Positions 31,306 through 41,814 of a stretch of DNA of 43,750 nucleotides are shown here, one piece after another (position 1 is the first letter of the stretch; every line of letters begins with the position of its first letter). The position numbers were made by a program, and so were the translations under genes. The notes beneath the pieces are model-generated. The model was not told where the DNA came from, did not search any database, and saw only the letters and a list, made by a program, of their open reading frames with translations. This DNA is from Sphingobacteriales bacterium (GTDB lineage Bacteria > Bacteroidota > Bacteroidia > Chitinophagales > UBA2359): positions 1 to 43,750 of the forward strand of contig JADKCK010000054.1 in NCBI GenBank assembly GCA_016718845.1. The letters are read 5' to 3'.

Positions 31306-34300
31306 TTAATAACTAATCATTGCTTTTACCAGCATCTTTTTGCCCTTAGCATTTGTCATCTCTACAAAATACATACCGCTTGGCAAGTTTGTCGCGTCCA
31401 AGGTTACTTGGTACATTTCGCCTGCTTGGGTATTTGCGTTGTAAAGGTTTGCCACCTGTCTGCCCTCGATACCATACACATTAATACGGGTGTTACCTGT
31501 ACTATTGGTCATAAACTCAACGGTAGCTCGTGTAGCAAATGGGTTAGGTGTCACCAACAAAGTTTCGGGCATTAAGTACCCATCTTGGTTTTTACAAGTT
31601 GTGGTAGTTAATGTTTTGCTAATACGTTTGCAAGCCGCTCCGTTTGTTATTGTTACCGCATAAGTACCTGCCGTAGTAACCGTAATAGCAGCCGTTGTTG
31701 CACCAGTACTCCACAAATAAGTGCCGCCGCCGCTTGCTGTTAAAACAGCAGAGCCACCCACACAAAACGAAGATGCCCCAGAAATACCACCCGAAACCGA
31801 CGGAGCTAAGGTAACCGTGGTTGATGATGTTGACATACAACCATTGCTGTATGTTACCGTTACCGTATAAACACCCGCTTTAACTGGTGTGGCATTTGTA
31901 AGCGTTGGATTTTGCAACGTTGCCGTACCACCCGGTCCGCTCCACAAATAGGTAGCTGTTGTGCCTATTGGCAAATTTGGATTTACCGTTAAATTGATAG
32001 CCCCACCCGTACAAACAGGGCTGTTATTGCTAGCCACAGCAATAGGACATGCCGAGCAGTTAACCGCCACATTAGTTGTTGCGGTACAACCGTTTGCATT
32101 TGTCACCGTTACAGTATAGCTACCGTTGCTTAAGCCATTAAATACATTACTACTTTGCGCACCGCCGCCAATGTTGTAGCTTAAACCCGTGCCAGTGGCA
32201 GTTACCGTAATTCTACCTACACCACTTATACAACTTGGTGTTGCCAAACTAATTGCTGGCGATGCATTAAGAGTTACGTTTGTTGTTGCCGTTGCCGTAC
32301 AACCATTGCTGTAGGTTACCGTTACGGTATAAATGCCTGCTTTGGCAATGGTCATGTTTTTGATGCTCGGATTTTGAATACTTGCCGTGCCTGCGGGTCC
32401 GCTCCAAGCATAAGTTGTAGCCGTTACTCCTATTGGTGTATTGGGGTTTACATTTAATACAATGGTACTGCCCACACATGCAGGGCTGGTATTGCTTGCC
32501 GTAGGTGTTGCCGCAACCACAGCCAAAGTAACCGATGCAGTAGCCGTACATCCACCCGAAGTAACAGTAACGGTATAAGTGCCTGCGGCTACGTTGGTTG
32601 GGTTTTCGCCCGATAAACCGCCCGTCCAAGCGTAAGTACCGCCTGTTGGTGTTACACTAATACTACCATTGCTTAAACCGCAAGTGGGTTGGGTAGGCGT
32701 GGCAGTGGCAGTTAGGGCTGTTGAAGTATTAAGTGTTGCCGATGCGGTAGCACTACATCCGCCCGAAGTTACCGTAACCGTATAAGTTCCCGATGCTACA
32801 TTGGTTGGATTTTCGCCCGACAAACCACCCGTCCAAGCATAAGTGCCGCCTGTTGGTGTTACACTAATACTACCATTGCTTAAACCGCAACTCGGTTGGG
32901 TAGGCGTGGCGGTGGCAGTTAATGCTGTTGAGGTATTTAAAGTGACAGATGCCGTTGAGCTACATCCACCCAAAGTAACCGTTACCGTATAAGTGCCTGC
33001 CGCTACATTGGTTGGATTTTCGCCCGACAAACCACCTGTCCAAGTGTATGTGCCGCCTGTTGGCGTAACCGATATGCTGCCATTGCTTAAACCGCAACTC
33101 GGTTGCGTGGGCGTGACGGTGGCAGTTAGGGCTGTTGAGGTATTAAGTGTTGCCGATGCCGTAGCACTACATCCACCCAAAGTAACGGTAACAGTATAAG
33201 TGCCTGCTGCTACGTTTGTTGGATTAGAGCTAGACAAACCACCTGTCCAAGTGTATGTGCCGCCTGTTGGCGTAACCGATATGCTGCCATTGCTTAAACC
33301 GCAACTCGGTTGCGTGGGCGTGGCGGTGGCAGTTAGGGCTGTTGAGGTATTTAAAGTGACAGATGCGGTAGAGCTACATCCGCCCAAAGTAACCGTAACC
33401 GTATAAGTACCTGCTGCTACATTGGTTGGATTTTCGCCCGACAAACCACCCGTCCAAGCATAAGTACCGCCTGTTGGCGTTACCGATATGCTGCCATTGC
33501 TTAAACCGCAACTCGGTTGCGTGGGCGTGGCGGTGGCAGTTAGGGCTGTTGAAGTATTAAGTGTTGCCGATGCAGTAGCACTACATCCGCCCGAAGTTAC
33601 CGTTACCGTATAAGTACCTGCGGCTACATTTGTTGGGTTTTCGCCCGACAAACCACCCGTCCAAGCGTAAGTACCGCCTGTTGGTGTTACACTAATACTA
33701 CCATTGCTCAAACCGCAACTCGGTTGGGTAGGCGTAGCGGTGGCAGTAACTGGTGTGCAAACACCCGGCACCGTAGTTACACTACTTGTTGGGCTTGATG
33801 TGGCATTATTGGCATCGCAATTGCACCTAGTAAGTACTGTTAGGGCTGTTGTTTGGTTATAGGTAGGCAATGTTGTACTCCAATTAGCCCCACCATTAGT
33901 GGAATATTGCAGGGTAGAACCCACAGGGCAAGTAGTTGATGAGGCAGCAATTACACCACCGCTTAAAGTACAATTGCTACACAAACTTTGGCTACTAACT
34001 ATTGCCACAGGAGCAGCAGCCGTTAAGTCGGGGCAAGCTGTAACACAATTAATAGTTGCCGATGCGGTAGCACTACAAGCACTCGGTGCTTCGGTGACTG
34101 TAACGGTATAGGTTCCGTTTGCTAAAGCAGTAAGGGTAGAGGGATTGTAGGTTGGCGTACCACCAGCACCCGATGTAAAGGTAGGTGTAAGTACGCCAGT
34201 ACCGGGTCCGCTTACGCAGCTTGGTGTTAGGCTTAGCGTTGGGTTGGGATTAACCGTTACCACCTGCGATGCCTTAGCAGGACAACTACCTGCAAACGAA

Positions 34301-37300
34301 GCACTAAGTACATAGGTGGTACTAGTGCTTGGCGTAGCCGTAACATTTGCGCCAGTAGCGGTATTTAGCCCAGTAGTTGGCAACCAAGTGTAGCTGGTAG
34401 TACCTGCAATAGAAAATCGAACATTATTTCGGGCAGCATAAGTATAACTTGGTGCGCCGCTATAGGTATCCATAGCCGCTGCCGTTACACCATCTTCTCT
34501 GTAAAACAAGGTATTAACCGTTGATGCAGTACCATATAAAGCAGTGTTGCCACTACTACCGTTGTTGTTGTTCGAGTAGTTCACTTCTACCAACAGATTG
34601 CTGCTACCATCCCAAGTGAAATTGGTGTTAAAGGGTATGGTGTTCCAGCCTGTAACGGGTGTGTAGTTAGCGGGGTTTCGCACTATTGTCCAGCCCGATG
34701 TAACAAAACTACTAAGCACCGTTAAATTGGTGTGCTGTACCTTAATTTGAAGGTTGTTGAGTACATAAGTGGTACTAGCTGCCAAATTAACCCCAAAACC
34801 CGACAGTTGTGCGCCTGCAATCAAACCAAAACTTCTTAGTTCGGCGGCAGTAAATAGCATCAGCTGTTTTGAGCCGCCATAATAGTTTTGTAATGGATTA
34901 GGACCTAGTGCCGAACCTGTACTATTACCTATTGTGGTTGAGGTACCTGTTCCTAATTCGATGTAAGTAGGGGCTGTGCCACCGCTACCTGTTAAACTAA
35001 CCGAACCGCCCGCACAAACCGTAGCCGAAACAGGATTAGCCACTATGCTTGCCGCCGAAACAAACGGAGCAGCAATAGATACGACTACTTCGTCGGTAAA
35101 AGTATTGCCCGATGCTATTTCTGTTACCGTAACCGTATAGGTAGTGTTGGTAGTTGGCGATGCTATTGGGTTGCTTATGGTTGTAGACGAAAGACTGGTG
35201 CCTGGACTCCAGCTATACGTTAAAGCAGGGTTGTTTGCCGAGCCAAGTGTGGTGCTGTTTCCGCTACAAATCACTACATCGGCACCAGCAGTGGCGTAGG
35301 TAGGTGTAATTACAAATTGGCTAAAACTGGTAATGTTATTACCTGTACTAAATGTAAGTGAAGAGTTTTGACCATTAGGCGTAAATACATCTGCTTGGTC
35401 TACGGCAGAACCCCATGTATTACCATCGGCTATAGAGCTGCGTTTATAAAAACCAAAGTCCGTGGTATTGTATCCGGTAGCAATACCCGGCAGATTGTTA
35501 AAACGTATGTTGCTTAAGGTGCTAAACGCGCTGTTTGTTCCAAAATTATTGACAATAAAATACCCATTGTTAGGCACAATAGTAGAGGTAGGCTTTTGGT
35601 CGGGTGCAACATTTAGGCGTGTTACTACTACATCGCCATTAGGATAAATGCCTGTAGCAGGAAATTCGAGTTCTACGCCTGGTGTATTAAACGATTTTAA
35701 TCCGCCTGTTGTCACCGCTTGACGCTCGCTTACCCCACCACCAACGGGTGCTGTAGAGGTAGCCCGACTAGCACCTGCTTGTAAATAGGCATGATTGCTA
35801 CCTGCATGATTAAACAAAACGGTTCCGTTTGGTTCGTTCATTTGGTAATAAGCCAACAGGCTGGCATCTGCCGTAGGCACTTTAGTTAGGTGCATCAACT
35901 CTCTAACTTCGTTGGTAGATAAGGAGCGGTTGTAAATACACACTTCGTCCATCAAACCGTTAAAAGTGCGCGAAGTATTACCCCTATCGTTGCCAATATT
36001 AAAAGCCGAATTAAAGTTAACGGCTATGTGCGTGGCTGTTCGGACAGAGGGTACGCCATTTAAATAAAATGTGGCATTAGTGGGTGTTATTACAACGGCT
36101 ATATGCGACCATACATCGCTCGGAACCGTAGGTCCATTATAGCTATACGACCCTGCTTCGTCGTTCCAATGGTAGCTTAGGCGGTTGTTGCTTCTAAGAT
36201 TAATACCCGTAGCCCCATTACTACCACTAAAAATTAAACCAGTTGTGCTACTTTGTACGCCATTGGGTTTTATCCACGCCGAAAAAGTAATGGTATTGGT
36301 GGTTATGTTTAAGGGTGCTGACATAGTAGCATAATCGGTACTTGCCAACAATTGAAGGGCATTGCCCGGTATCGTATCGGCATCGCACTTGTTTAAATCG
36401 TTCACCATTACCTGATAAGTAGTATAGGCGGTGTTTGAATTGGCATCGGTTACGGTAAGCGTTGCTGTATAAGTACCTATGGTAGCATAAGTAACACTCG
36501 GATTAAGTGCAGTGGACGATGAGGGTGTGCCGCCCGGAAAACTCCAATTGCGACTAACAATTACACCTGTTGATACATCGGCGTAGTTCCAAGTGGCATC
36601 GGAGCAAATGTTGCTGTTGCTTGCTTTAACAACGGCATTGGTTGTCCTTACATTTTCGAAGGGTGTTTCCCAAACACCACGCCCATAACTGGCATAGCGT
36701 ATTACAGCTTCGTTGGTGCCATCGTCGTAGATAGATAACTCGGTAGGGGCTTGACGGACAGGTAGGTTAGTGCTATAATTTGTCCAGGTGGTTTGCCCTA
36801 CTTTTTTGTAGTATACCGCATTGTTGGTAGCCACAAAAACAAGTTCTTCGGTACCATAATACGCCTCTGATAAGATACGTCGATGATTAACCGAAGGCAG
36901 GTTGTAGCTAATATTTGTCCAAGTTTGCCCACCATCTGCCGAGCGGTATACTCTGTTGTTGATAGATATGTATACGGTATTGGCATTGTTGCAAATAGCG
37001 GTTACGGTAGCAATGCTATTAGAGGCAGTAGGTAAGTTATAGGGCGTAAAAGTTGGTGTTGCCGACAGCGCATTGGTTGATACATAAATTTTTTGGTCGC
37101 TGGTTAATACATACAAGCGGTTAGGGTCGGCAATACAACTGTGTATGCTCATGATGGTTTTCGAGAAGGTCGAAATTTGTGTCCAGGCAGGGGTAGCATT
37201 TTGCACATCTGTTGAGCGGTATATGTTGCTGCTGCCCATAAACGCCAAGTTGGTGTTGGTGCGGTTAAAAGCTATAGCCTCGATGCCTGCTGTGGGTATG

Positions 37301-38685
37301 CCATAGGTGGTACTACCCGATGCGGGGGCTAATCGGCGTTGCGTTTCGGTAGAGCCTACATAGTAAACGGCGGCACTGTTTGCTCGTTGGTCAATTTCGC
37401 GTTTGGTGTAATCATCGCCACCCGTTATGGTGTACCAACCCGTCGAGTCGGCATATAATCCGCCATTATCTTGGGTGCCAATGCTAATAAAATCTTTGCG
37501 GGTAGGGCTACTTTTGCCGGTATTATCGCCAATTTCAAAGGCATAAATGCCATCGCTTTTGGGTGTCCAGTTATTGCCTTCGTCGGTACTTAACCACACG
37601 CCACCGTCGTTGCAGCTATACAGTTTGGTGTTGTCGTAAGGCGATTTACCAATTTGGTGCATATCGGTATGCACTTTACTTGCCCAAAAGGTAAGCATTG
37701 TCCAGGTGCTACCGCTATCGTTTGAGTACCAGGTGTTGTGCGATTGTAGCCACACTTTATTGGCATCTACATTATCTACCCCTATACAAAAATTGTAATT
37801 ACCTTGTCCACTGTCTGCTATATCATCGGTATAAAAGGTAAGATAGGGCGAGCCGCCTGCTTTTGTTTGTGTAAAAGTTAAACCACCATCGGTAGATTTA
37901 AACAAGATGCCGCCACTAGCCACCATAGCAAAATAGACCACATTAGGGTCGGCAAGGGTAACGGCAACACGGCTACCCGTTTGTAAAGGTGCTACAGTAG
38001 GGTTGCTTAAACCTGCGGTGATAAGTGTCCAAGTGTCGCCAAAGTCGGTCGAGCGGTAAAACTCGGGGGTGGCTGTTTGGGTGGTGGCGTATAAAATTAA
38101 AGAGTTGGCAGCAGTGTTGCTTTTCATGCTGCAAAATTGCAAGGACGTAGACGTTTTTGCTGTCCAGGTAACACCCGCATCGGTGGTTTTATAGATGCCG
38201 CCATTGGTAGATGCCACCAAAGTGTTAGGGTCGGTGGGGTGCATAATTATCTCCGACACAATGCGGGTAGTAGGCAAACCGCCTGTTAGCTGGCTAAATG
38301 TGGCTCCGCCGTTGGTTGATTTAAAAGCACCAGCGCCGCTGCCCCAATAGTTGGGGTCGCCACCACCAAGGTATATAATTTGGTCGTCGGTGTAATCAAT
38401 ACATACCGAGGCTAATTTAGCCGTAAGGGCATCGGTGCCGGGTGCAACTGTCCACGACGTAGCTGCATCGGTGGTAATAAACAAGCCACCTTGAGGCGTG
38501 ATGGCGTACATTTTGTTGGGGTTGGTGGCATGAAATTTCATTTGACTGATGCGTGCCTGACCATGAATTTGCCCCGAAACATTGGTCGGAAATTTTGTTG
38601 ACTTGTAGCCACTCCAGTTAGCTAATTGCGCCCAAGCGCTGTTTGTGGTAATAAGTGTGAGTGCGAGAAGAAAAAACCTTTTCAT
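31306..38685 (-). CDS. Giant secreted Asp-box/LamG/SprB-repeat protein with T9SS sorting domain
   Basis: This 2459-residue protein has a signal peptide (LALTLITTNSAWAQ). Residues about 30-680 are a sortilin/BNR-like beta propeller with many Asp-box phrases (STNGGATF, TTDAGVTW, STDGGLTF, STDEGNNW, SADGGQTW). Next come a PKD domain (about 695-760), a LamG/concanavalin-like fold (ITFSAWIKPNG to YNRSLS, about 795-930) and several Ig-like and Cys-containing segments. Six near-identical 69-residue SprB-type repeats follow (about 1640-2055), then two more PKD-like units. The end (LLVTPNPFATRATVEF...INVYGIEGRQV...LPSGMYFVEMTNAKGKKMLVKAMISY) is a type A T9SS domain. A cell-surface adhesin, as in gliding Bacteroidota (SprB-like), is likely; a sialidase-like activity is not supported. 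It follows the 170-residue secreted protein by 17 bases. Confidence 0.92.
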   Translation of the reverse strand: MKRFFLLALTLITTNSAWAQLANWSGYKSTKFPTNVSGQIHGQARISQMKFHATNPNKMYAITPQGGLFITTDAATSWTVAPGTDALTAKLASVCIDYTDDQIIYLGGGDPNYWGSGAGAFKSTNGGATFSQLTGGLPTTRIVSEIIMHPTDPNTLVASTNGGIYKTTDAGVTWTAKTSTSLQFCSMKSNTAANSLILYATTQTATPEFYRSTDFGDTWTLITAGLSNPTVAPLQTGSRVAVTLADPNVVYFAMVASGGILFKSTDGGLTFTQTKAGGSPYLTFYTDDIADSGQGNYNFCIGVDNVDANKVWLQSHNTWYSNDSGSTWTMLTFWASKVHTDMHQIGKSPYDNTKLYSCNDGGVWLSTDEGNNWTPKSDGIYAFEIGDNTGKSSPTRKDFISIGTQDNGGLYADSTGWYTITGGDDYTKREIDQRANSAAVYYVGSTETQRRLAPASGSTTYGIPTAGIEAIAFNRTNTNLAFMGSSNIYRSTDVQNATPAWTQISTFSKTIMSIHSCIADPNRLYVLTSDQKIYVSTNALSATPTFTPYNLPTASNSIATVTAICNNANTVYISINNRVYRSADGGQTWTNISYNLPSVNHRRILSEAYYGTEELVFVATNNAVYYKKVGQTTWTNYSTNLPVRQAPTELSIYDDGTNEAVIRYASYGRGVWETPFENVRTTNAVVKASNSNICSDATWNYADVSTGVIVSRNWSFPGGTPSSSTALNPSVTYATIGTYTATLTVTDANSNTAYTTYQVMVNDLNKCDADTIPGNALQLLASTDYATMSAPLNITTNTITFSAWIKPNGVQSSTTGLIFSGSNGATGINLRSNNRLSYHWNDEAGSYSYNGPTVPSDVWSHIAVVITPTNATFYLNGVPSVRTATHIAVNFNSAFNIGNDRGNTSRTFNGLMDEVCIYNRSLSTNEVRELMHLTKVPTADASLLAYYQMNEPNGTVLFNHAGSNHAYLQAGASRATSTAPVGGGVSERQAVTTGGLKSFNTPGVELEFPATGIYPNGDVVVTRLNVAPDQKPTSTIVPNNGYFIVNNFGTNSAFSTLSNIRFNNLPGIATGYNTTDFGFYKRSSIADGNTWGSAVDQADVFTPNGQNSSLTFSTGNNITSFSQFVITPTYATAGADVVICSGNSTTLGSANNPALTYSWSPGTSLSSTTISNPIASPTTNTTYTVTVTEIASGNTFTDEVVVSIAAPFVSAASIVANPVSATVCAGGSVSLTGSGGTAPTYIELGTGTSTTIGNSTGSALGPNPLQNYYGGSKQLMLFTAAELRSFGLIAGAQLSGFGVNLAASTTYVLNNLQIKVQHTNLTVLSSFVTSGWTIVRNPANYTPVTGWNTIPFNTNFTWDGSSNLLVEVNYSNNNNGSSGNTALYGTASTVNTLFYREDGVTAAAMDTYSGAPSYTYAARNNVRFSIAGTTSYTWLPTTGLNTATGANVTATPSTSTTYVLSASFAGSCPAKASQVVTVNPNPTLSLTPSCVSGPGTGVLTPTFTSGAGGTPTYNPSTLTALANGTYTVTVTEAPSACSATASATINCVTACPDLTAAAPVAIVSSQSLCSNCTLSGGVIAASSTTCPVGSTLQYSTNGGANWSTTLPTYNQTTALTVLTRCNCDANNATSSPTSSVTTVPGVCTPVTATATPTQPSCGLSNGSISVTPTGGTYAWTGGLSGENPTNVAAGTYTVTVTSGGCSATASATLNTSTALTATATPTQPSCGLSNGSISVTPTGGTYAWTGGLSGENPTNVAAGTYTVTVTLGGCSSTASVTLNTSTALTATATPTQPSCGLSNGSISVTPTGGTYTWTGGLSSSNPTNVAAGTYTVTVTLGGCSATASATLNTSTALTATVTPTQPSCGLSNGSISVTPTGGTYTWTGGLSGENPTNVAAGTYTVTVTLGGCSSTASVTLNTSTALTATATPTQPSCGLSNGSISVTPTGGTYAWTGGLSGENPTNVASGTYTVTVTSGGCSATASATLNTSTALTATATPTQPTCGLSNGSISVTPTGGTYAWTGGLSGENPTNVAAGTYTVTVTSGGCTATASVTLAVVAATPTASNTSPACVGSTIVLNVNPNTPIGVTATTYAWSGPAGTASIQNPSIKNMTIAKAGIYTVTVTYSNGCTATATTNVTLNASPAISLATPSCISGVGRITVTATGTGLSYNIGGGAQSSNVFNGLSNGSYTVTVTNANGCTATTNVAVNCSACPIAVASNNSPVCTGGAINLTVNPNLPIGTTATYLWSGPGGTATLQNPTLTNATPVKAGVYTVTVTYSNGCMSTSSTTVTLAPSVSGGISGASSFCVGGSAVLTASGGGTYLWSTGATTAAITVTTAGTYAVTITNGAACKRISKTLTTTTCKNQDGYLMPETLLVTPNPFATRATVEFMTNSTGNTRINVYGIEGRQVANLYNANTQAGEMYQVTLDATNLPSGMYFVEMTNAKGKKMLVKAMISY
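32513..33765 (-). repeat. Six 207-bp tandem coding repeats in the giant adhesin gene
   Basis: Each unit encodes 69 residues, with SCGLSNGSISVTPTGGTY, WTGGLSGENPTNVAAGTYTV and GGCSATASATLN in order. Corresponding bases recur at exactly 207-bp distance (for example gcttaaaccg at 32671 and 32878). Differences among units are few and shuffled (A/T WTGG, GEN/SSN, SGGC/LGGC), as expected from recombination between copies. Confidence 0.92.
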
Positions 38686-38702
38686 AGCTATTAGTTTTGG
38701 GT

Positions 38703-39215
38703 TTATTTTTTGCCGTTTTTGCGTTCTATTTCTTGTAGTTCTTGTTGTTGTTTATCAACAATGGCTTGTTTTTCTTGTTCCGACAAAACGCGCCCGTCGG
38801 GTTGCACCCACGATTTTTCGGTGAGCATCCATTGTTTAAACTTTTTAACTGCCATTGCCATTTCAAGGCGGTTTATGCCTTCGTAGGTTTTTTTGAGGCG
38901 CTTTTTCCCTTTGTTTGCGGCGGCTATTTCTTCGCGTTCTTCTCGTTCGCGTTCTTCTTCTTCGCGGCTTTTTACCGATGTTGCCTTGTAGCCCTCTTTG
39001 CCCATTTCTTCTTCCTCGATGCGGGGCATTAGGTGTTTGCTAAAATAGACATTAAATGCCTCGACCGCCTCGTAGTAATTTACGTTGGGGTCGTTCATCA
39101 TACTTATCCAAATGGGTTTGGATTTAAAATCCGACTGATTGTACTTGCTTTGGGCATTTGCAGCTACGCCAATAAGCAGCAATCCAAGCATTGTTAAAAA
39201 GATTTTTTGTACCAT
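38703..39215 (-). CDS. Small secreted charged protein, first gene of the giant-adhesin operon
   Basis: This 170-residue protein starts at the Met at 39215 (MVQKIFLTMLGLLLIGVAANAQ gives a clean signal peptide); the frame runs on to 39332, but the added part overlaps the promoter. After a conserved-looking SKPIWISMMNDPNVNYYEAVEAFNVYF it becomes very rich in Glu, Arg and Lys (SREEEEREREEREE), then ends with Gln/Glu/Lys helices. I do not recognise a family. It is 17 bases upstream of the giant adhesin gene and must be co-transcribed. A role as periplasmic partner or stabiliser of the adhesin is a guess from position. Confidence 0.8.
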   Translation of the reverse strand: MVQKIFLTMLGLLLIGVAANAQSKYNQSDFKSKPIWISMMNDPNVNYYEAVEAFNVYFSKHLMPRIEEEEMGKEGYKATSVKSREEEEREREEREEIAAANKGKKRLKKTYEGINRLEMAMAVKKFKQWMLTEKSWVQPDGRVLSEQEKQAIVDKQQQELQEIERKNGKK

Positions 39216-39318
39216 TTTGTTGTATTTAGGTGTAACGATTGTTTGTACGGATACCATTAGCAAAGGTTGCGTTAGAGCTAGGATATTGTTCTGTACTTGT
39301 TTACCATGTTTGAGTGCG

Positions 39319-39326
39319 CAAAGATA
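39319..39326 (-). promoter_or_regulatory. -7 promoter box of the adhesin operon
   Basis: The minus-strand sequence TATCTTTG (39326 to 39319), then CGCAC, is an exact TAnnTTTG match about 100 bases upstream of the ATG at 39215. Confidence 0.55.
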
Positions 39327-39410
39327 GTGCATTTTTATGTACTATTAGCACATTTTCTTGAACAAAAAATCAACAATTTGTTGGGTTACTGTAATGCCGA
39401 TGATGATGAG

Positions 39411-40307
39411 TTAGGCAGGGTTGAAACCCTACCCAATTGATAAGGCAGGGTTGAAACCCTACCCAATTGATAAATTAAACCCTATTTGTTGTGGCGCAAA
39501 AAATAAAAAACAACAAGGCAGGGTTGAAACCCTACCCAATTGATAAATTCCACACCATTTGTTGTGGCGCAAAAAATAAAAAACAACAAGGCAGGGTTGA
39601 AACCCTACCCAATTGATAAATTAAACCCTATTTGTCAAGGCAGGGTTGAAACCCTCCAATTGATAAATTAAACCCTGTACAAGGCAGGGTTGAAACCCTA
39701 CCCAATTGATAAATTAAACCCTATTTGTTGGGCAATAAACCAAGGCAGGGTTGAAACCCTACCCAATTGATAAATTAAACCCATTTGTTGTGGCAAAAAT
39801 AAAAACAACAAGGCAGGGTTGAAACCCTACCCAATTGATAAATTAACCCTATTTGTTGTGACAAAAAAAAAACAACAATGCAAGCTTGAAACCCTACCCA
39901 ATTTACAAATTAATCACTATTGTTTATAGGGCAAAAAATAAAATACAACAAGGCAGGGTTGAAACCCTACCCAATTGATAAATTAAACCCTATTTGTTGT
40001 GGCAAAAAATAAAACAACAAGGCAGGGTTGAAACCCTACCCAATTGATAAATTAAACCCCATTTGTTGTAAAAAAATAAAACAACAAGGCAGGGTTGAAA
40101 CCCTACCCAATTGATAAATTAAACCCTATTTGTTGTGGCGCAAAAAATAAAAAACAACAAGGCAGGGTTGAAACCCTACCCAATTGATAAATTAAACCCT
40201 ATTTGTTGTGGCGCAAAAAATAAAAAACAACAAGGCAGGGTTGAAACCCTACCCAATTGATAAATTAAACCCTATTTGTTGTGGCGCAAAAAATAAAAAA
40301 CAACAAG
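39411..40307. repeat. Palindromic repeat array, 14 units of 30-75 bp
   Basis: A core of about 31 bp (GCAGGGTTGAAACCCTACC, then caattgataaa) recurs at about 39414, 39444, 39517, 39589, 39638, 39681, 39742, 39810, 39875 (diverged), 39950, 40019, 40085, 40159 and 40233. Most are separated by an A/T-rich spacer (ttaaaccctatttgttgtgg, then cgcaaaaaataaaaaacaac) that varies in length by small deletions. Both core and spacer are self-complementary (GGGTT/AACCC; GTTGT/ACAAC). Spacers are homologous, not unique, so this is not CRISPR. The rest of the gap (40308-40449) shows nothing recognisable. Confidence 0.92.
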
Positions 40308-40449
40308 TCCTCTACTGTATCCCTTGTAAATTAAAAAACAAGCTCGTGTAAATTGAGCAAGCATTTACTATTTTTCAATGTCCGCATCAAAATATTGTGG
40401 TTTATACATCACAAACAAGGGCACGTATTCAACATATCCCCCCAAAAAA

Positions 40450-40485
40450 CAAAAAAGTTGTTAGTGTACACTAACAACTTTTTTG
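40450..40485 (-). terminator. Perfect 36-bp palindrome, terminator of the MFS gene
   Basis: CAAAAAAGTTGTTAGTGT is followed directly by its exact complement, giving an 18-bp arm without mismatch and T6 runs on both sides. It lies 24 bases beyond the stop codon at 40509 and could act in both directions. Confidence 0.88.
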
Positions 40486-40508
40486 TTTAATTTTAGGTAA
40501 ATGTTGCG

Positions 40509-41814
40509 TTACAAAACGGCGGGGTCTTTGTCTTTAACGGTTAGGGCAATAAATGCGGCAATAAGCATCATGGCTCCGCCGGTCATTACGGCGTGTAGTT
40601 CGTTGTTGTTTAGTAGGTTGCCCATTATCCAGCCAAAGAATAAGGCGGCTAATATTTCGGGTATCACAATAAAAAAGTTGAAGATGCCCACATAAATACC
40701 TGTTTTGTTAGGTGGTAGATGGCGTACTAATATAGAGTAGGGCATGGATAAAATACTTGCCCATGCTATGCCAACGCCTGCCATAGACAACAACAAACCG
40801 TATTGATTGCTAATAATACCCACCGCCAACAAACCTGCTGCACCGCACAACAAACACAAAAAGTGGGTGAGGGTGCGTCCTAAATTTTCGGCTATGTAGG
40901 GTAACAAAAACGAAAAAACAAAGGTAACTAAGGAGTAAAAAGCAAAACAGATGCCGCCCCATTCTATGCCTGTGTTAAAAACGGGGTCTTGTGGCGATGT
41001 AGCACCAAATACCGATTTAGCAGTGGCAGTACCAAAGTAAAACCACATTAGAAACAAACCTAACCACGTAAAAAATTGTACGGCGGCTAATTGTTTCATT
41101 ACGGAAGGCATATTAGCAATAGCGTGGGTTATTTCTTTAAAGCCATGTTCAAAGCCTTTGTTTTTTTGTTTTTCGGCTTCAAAAGCTTTTATGTCTTCGG
41201 GTGGATACTCTTTGGTGGTAACAATGGTGTATAGCACCGCCCCAAAAAAAGCCACCGCCCCAATATAAAACGATAGTTTAACCGACAAGGGTATTGCCGA
41301 AGTGCCATCGTTTAAGACATGAAACCAGTTGGTCATCATCCAGGGTAATGCCGATGCAATAACAGCGCCAAGCCAATAAATACACTTTGCATGGTGTAGC
41401 CGCGTGTTTGTTGTTCGGTGGGTAACATATCGGCAACAAACGCCCTAAATGGCTCCATACTAATATTTATTGATGCATCAAGCACCCACAACAAGCCTGC
41501 TGCCATCCACAAACTCGACGAGTTGGGCATGGCAATAAGGGCTAATGATGATAGTATGGCTCCGACTAAAAAGTAGGGTTTTCGTCGCCCTAAGCCTGTC
41601 CAGGTGCGGTCGCTTAGGTAGCCTATTATGGGTTGCACCAACAAACCTGTTAGGGGTGCAGCTAACCACAAAAAAGGGTACTTCGTCGGGTTTGGCTTTA
41701 AGTAGTTGTAAATGCGCTCATGTTAGCCATTTGCAAGCCCCAACCAAACTGAATGCCCAGAAATCCAAAACTCATGTTCCAGATTTGCCAAAAGTTAAGT
41801 AACGGTTTTTTCAT
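40509..41814 (-). pseudogene. MFS sugar transporter (SLC45/GPH-like), broken by several single-base indels
   Basis: Joined fragments form one MFS transporter of about 430 residues. It starts MKKPLLNFWQIWNMSFGFLGIQFGWGLQMANMS at 41814, then (PDEVPF)LWLAAPLTGLLVQPIIGYLSDRTWTGLGRRKPYFLVGA, DASINISMEPFRAFVADMLP, RGYTMQSVFIGL, and from 41339 MMTNWFHVL to the end. Frame breaks occur near 41708 and 41685, at the T6 run near 41673, and near 41365 where GLGAVIASALPW should be read. All are single-base indels and no nonsense substitution is seen. Bacteroidota homologues are proton-linked maltose/sucrose-type transporters. Sequencing error near a contig end and true decay are both possible. Confidence 0.8.

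Noticed and set aside
32993..33406. Two similar plus-strand 68-residue ORFs
   Set aside because: They are antisense shadows of the 207-bp coding repeats in the adhesin gene.
39411..40307. CRISPR-like array of regularly spaced palindromic repeats
   Set aside because: The spacers are homologous to each other, vary only by small deletions and are themselves self-complementary. No cas gene is nearby.
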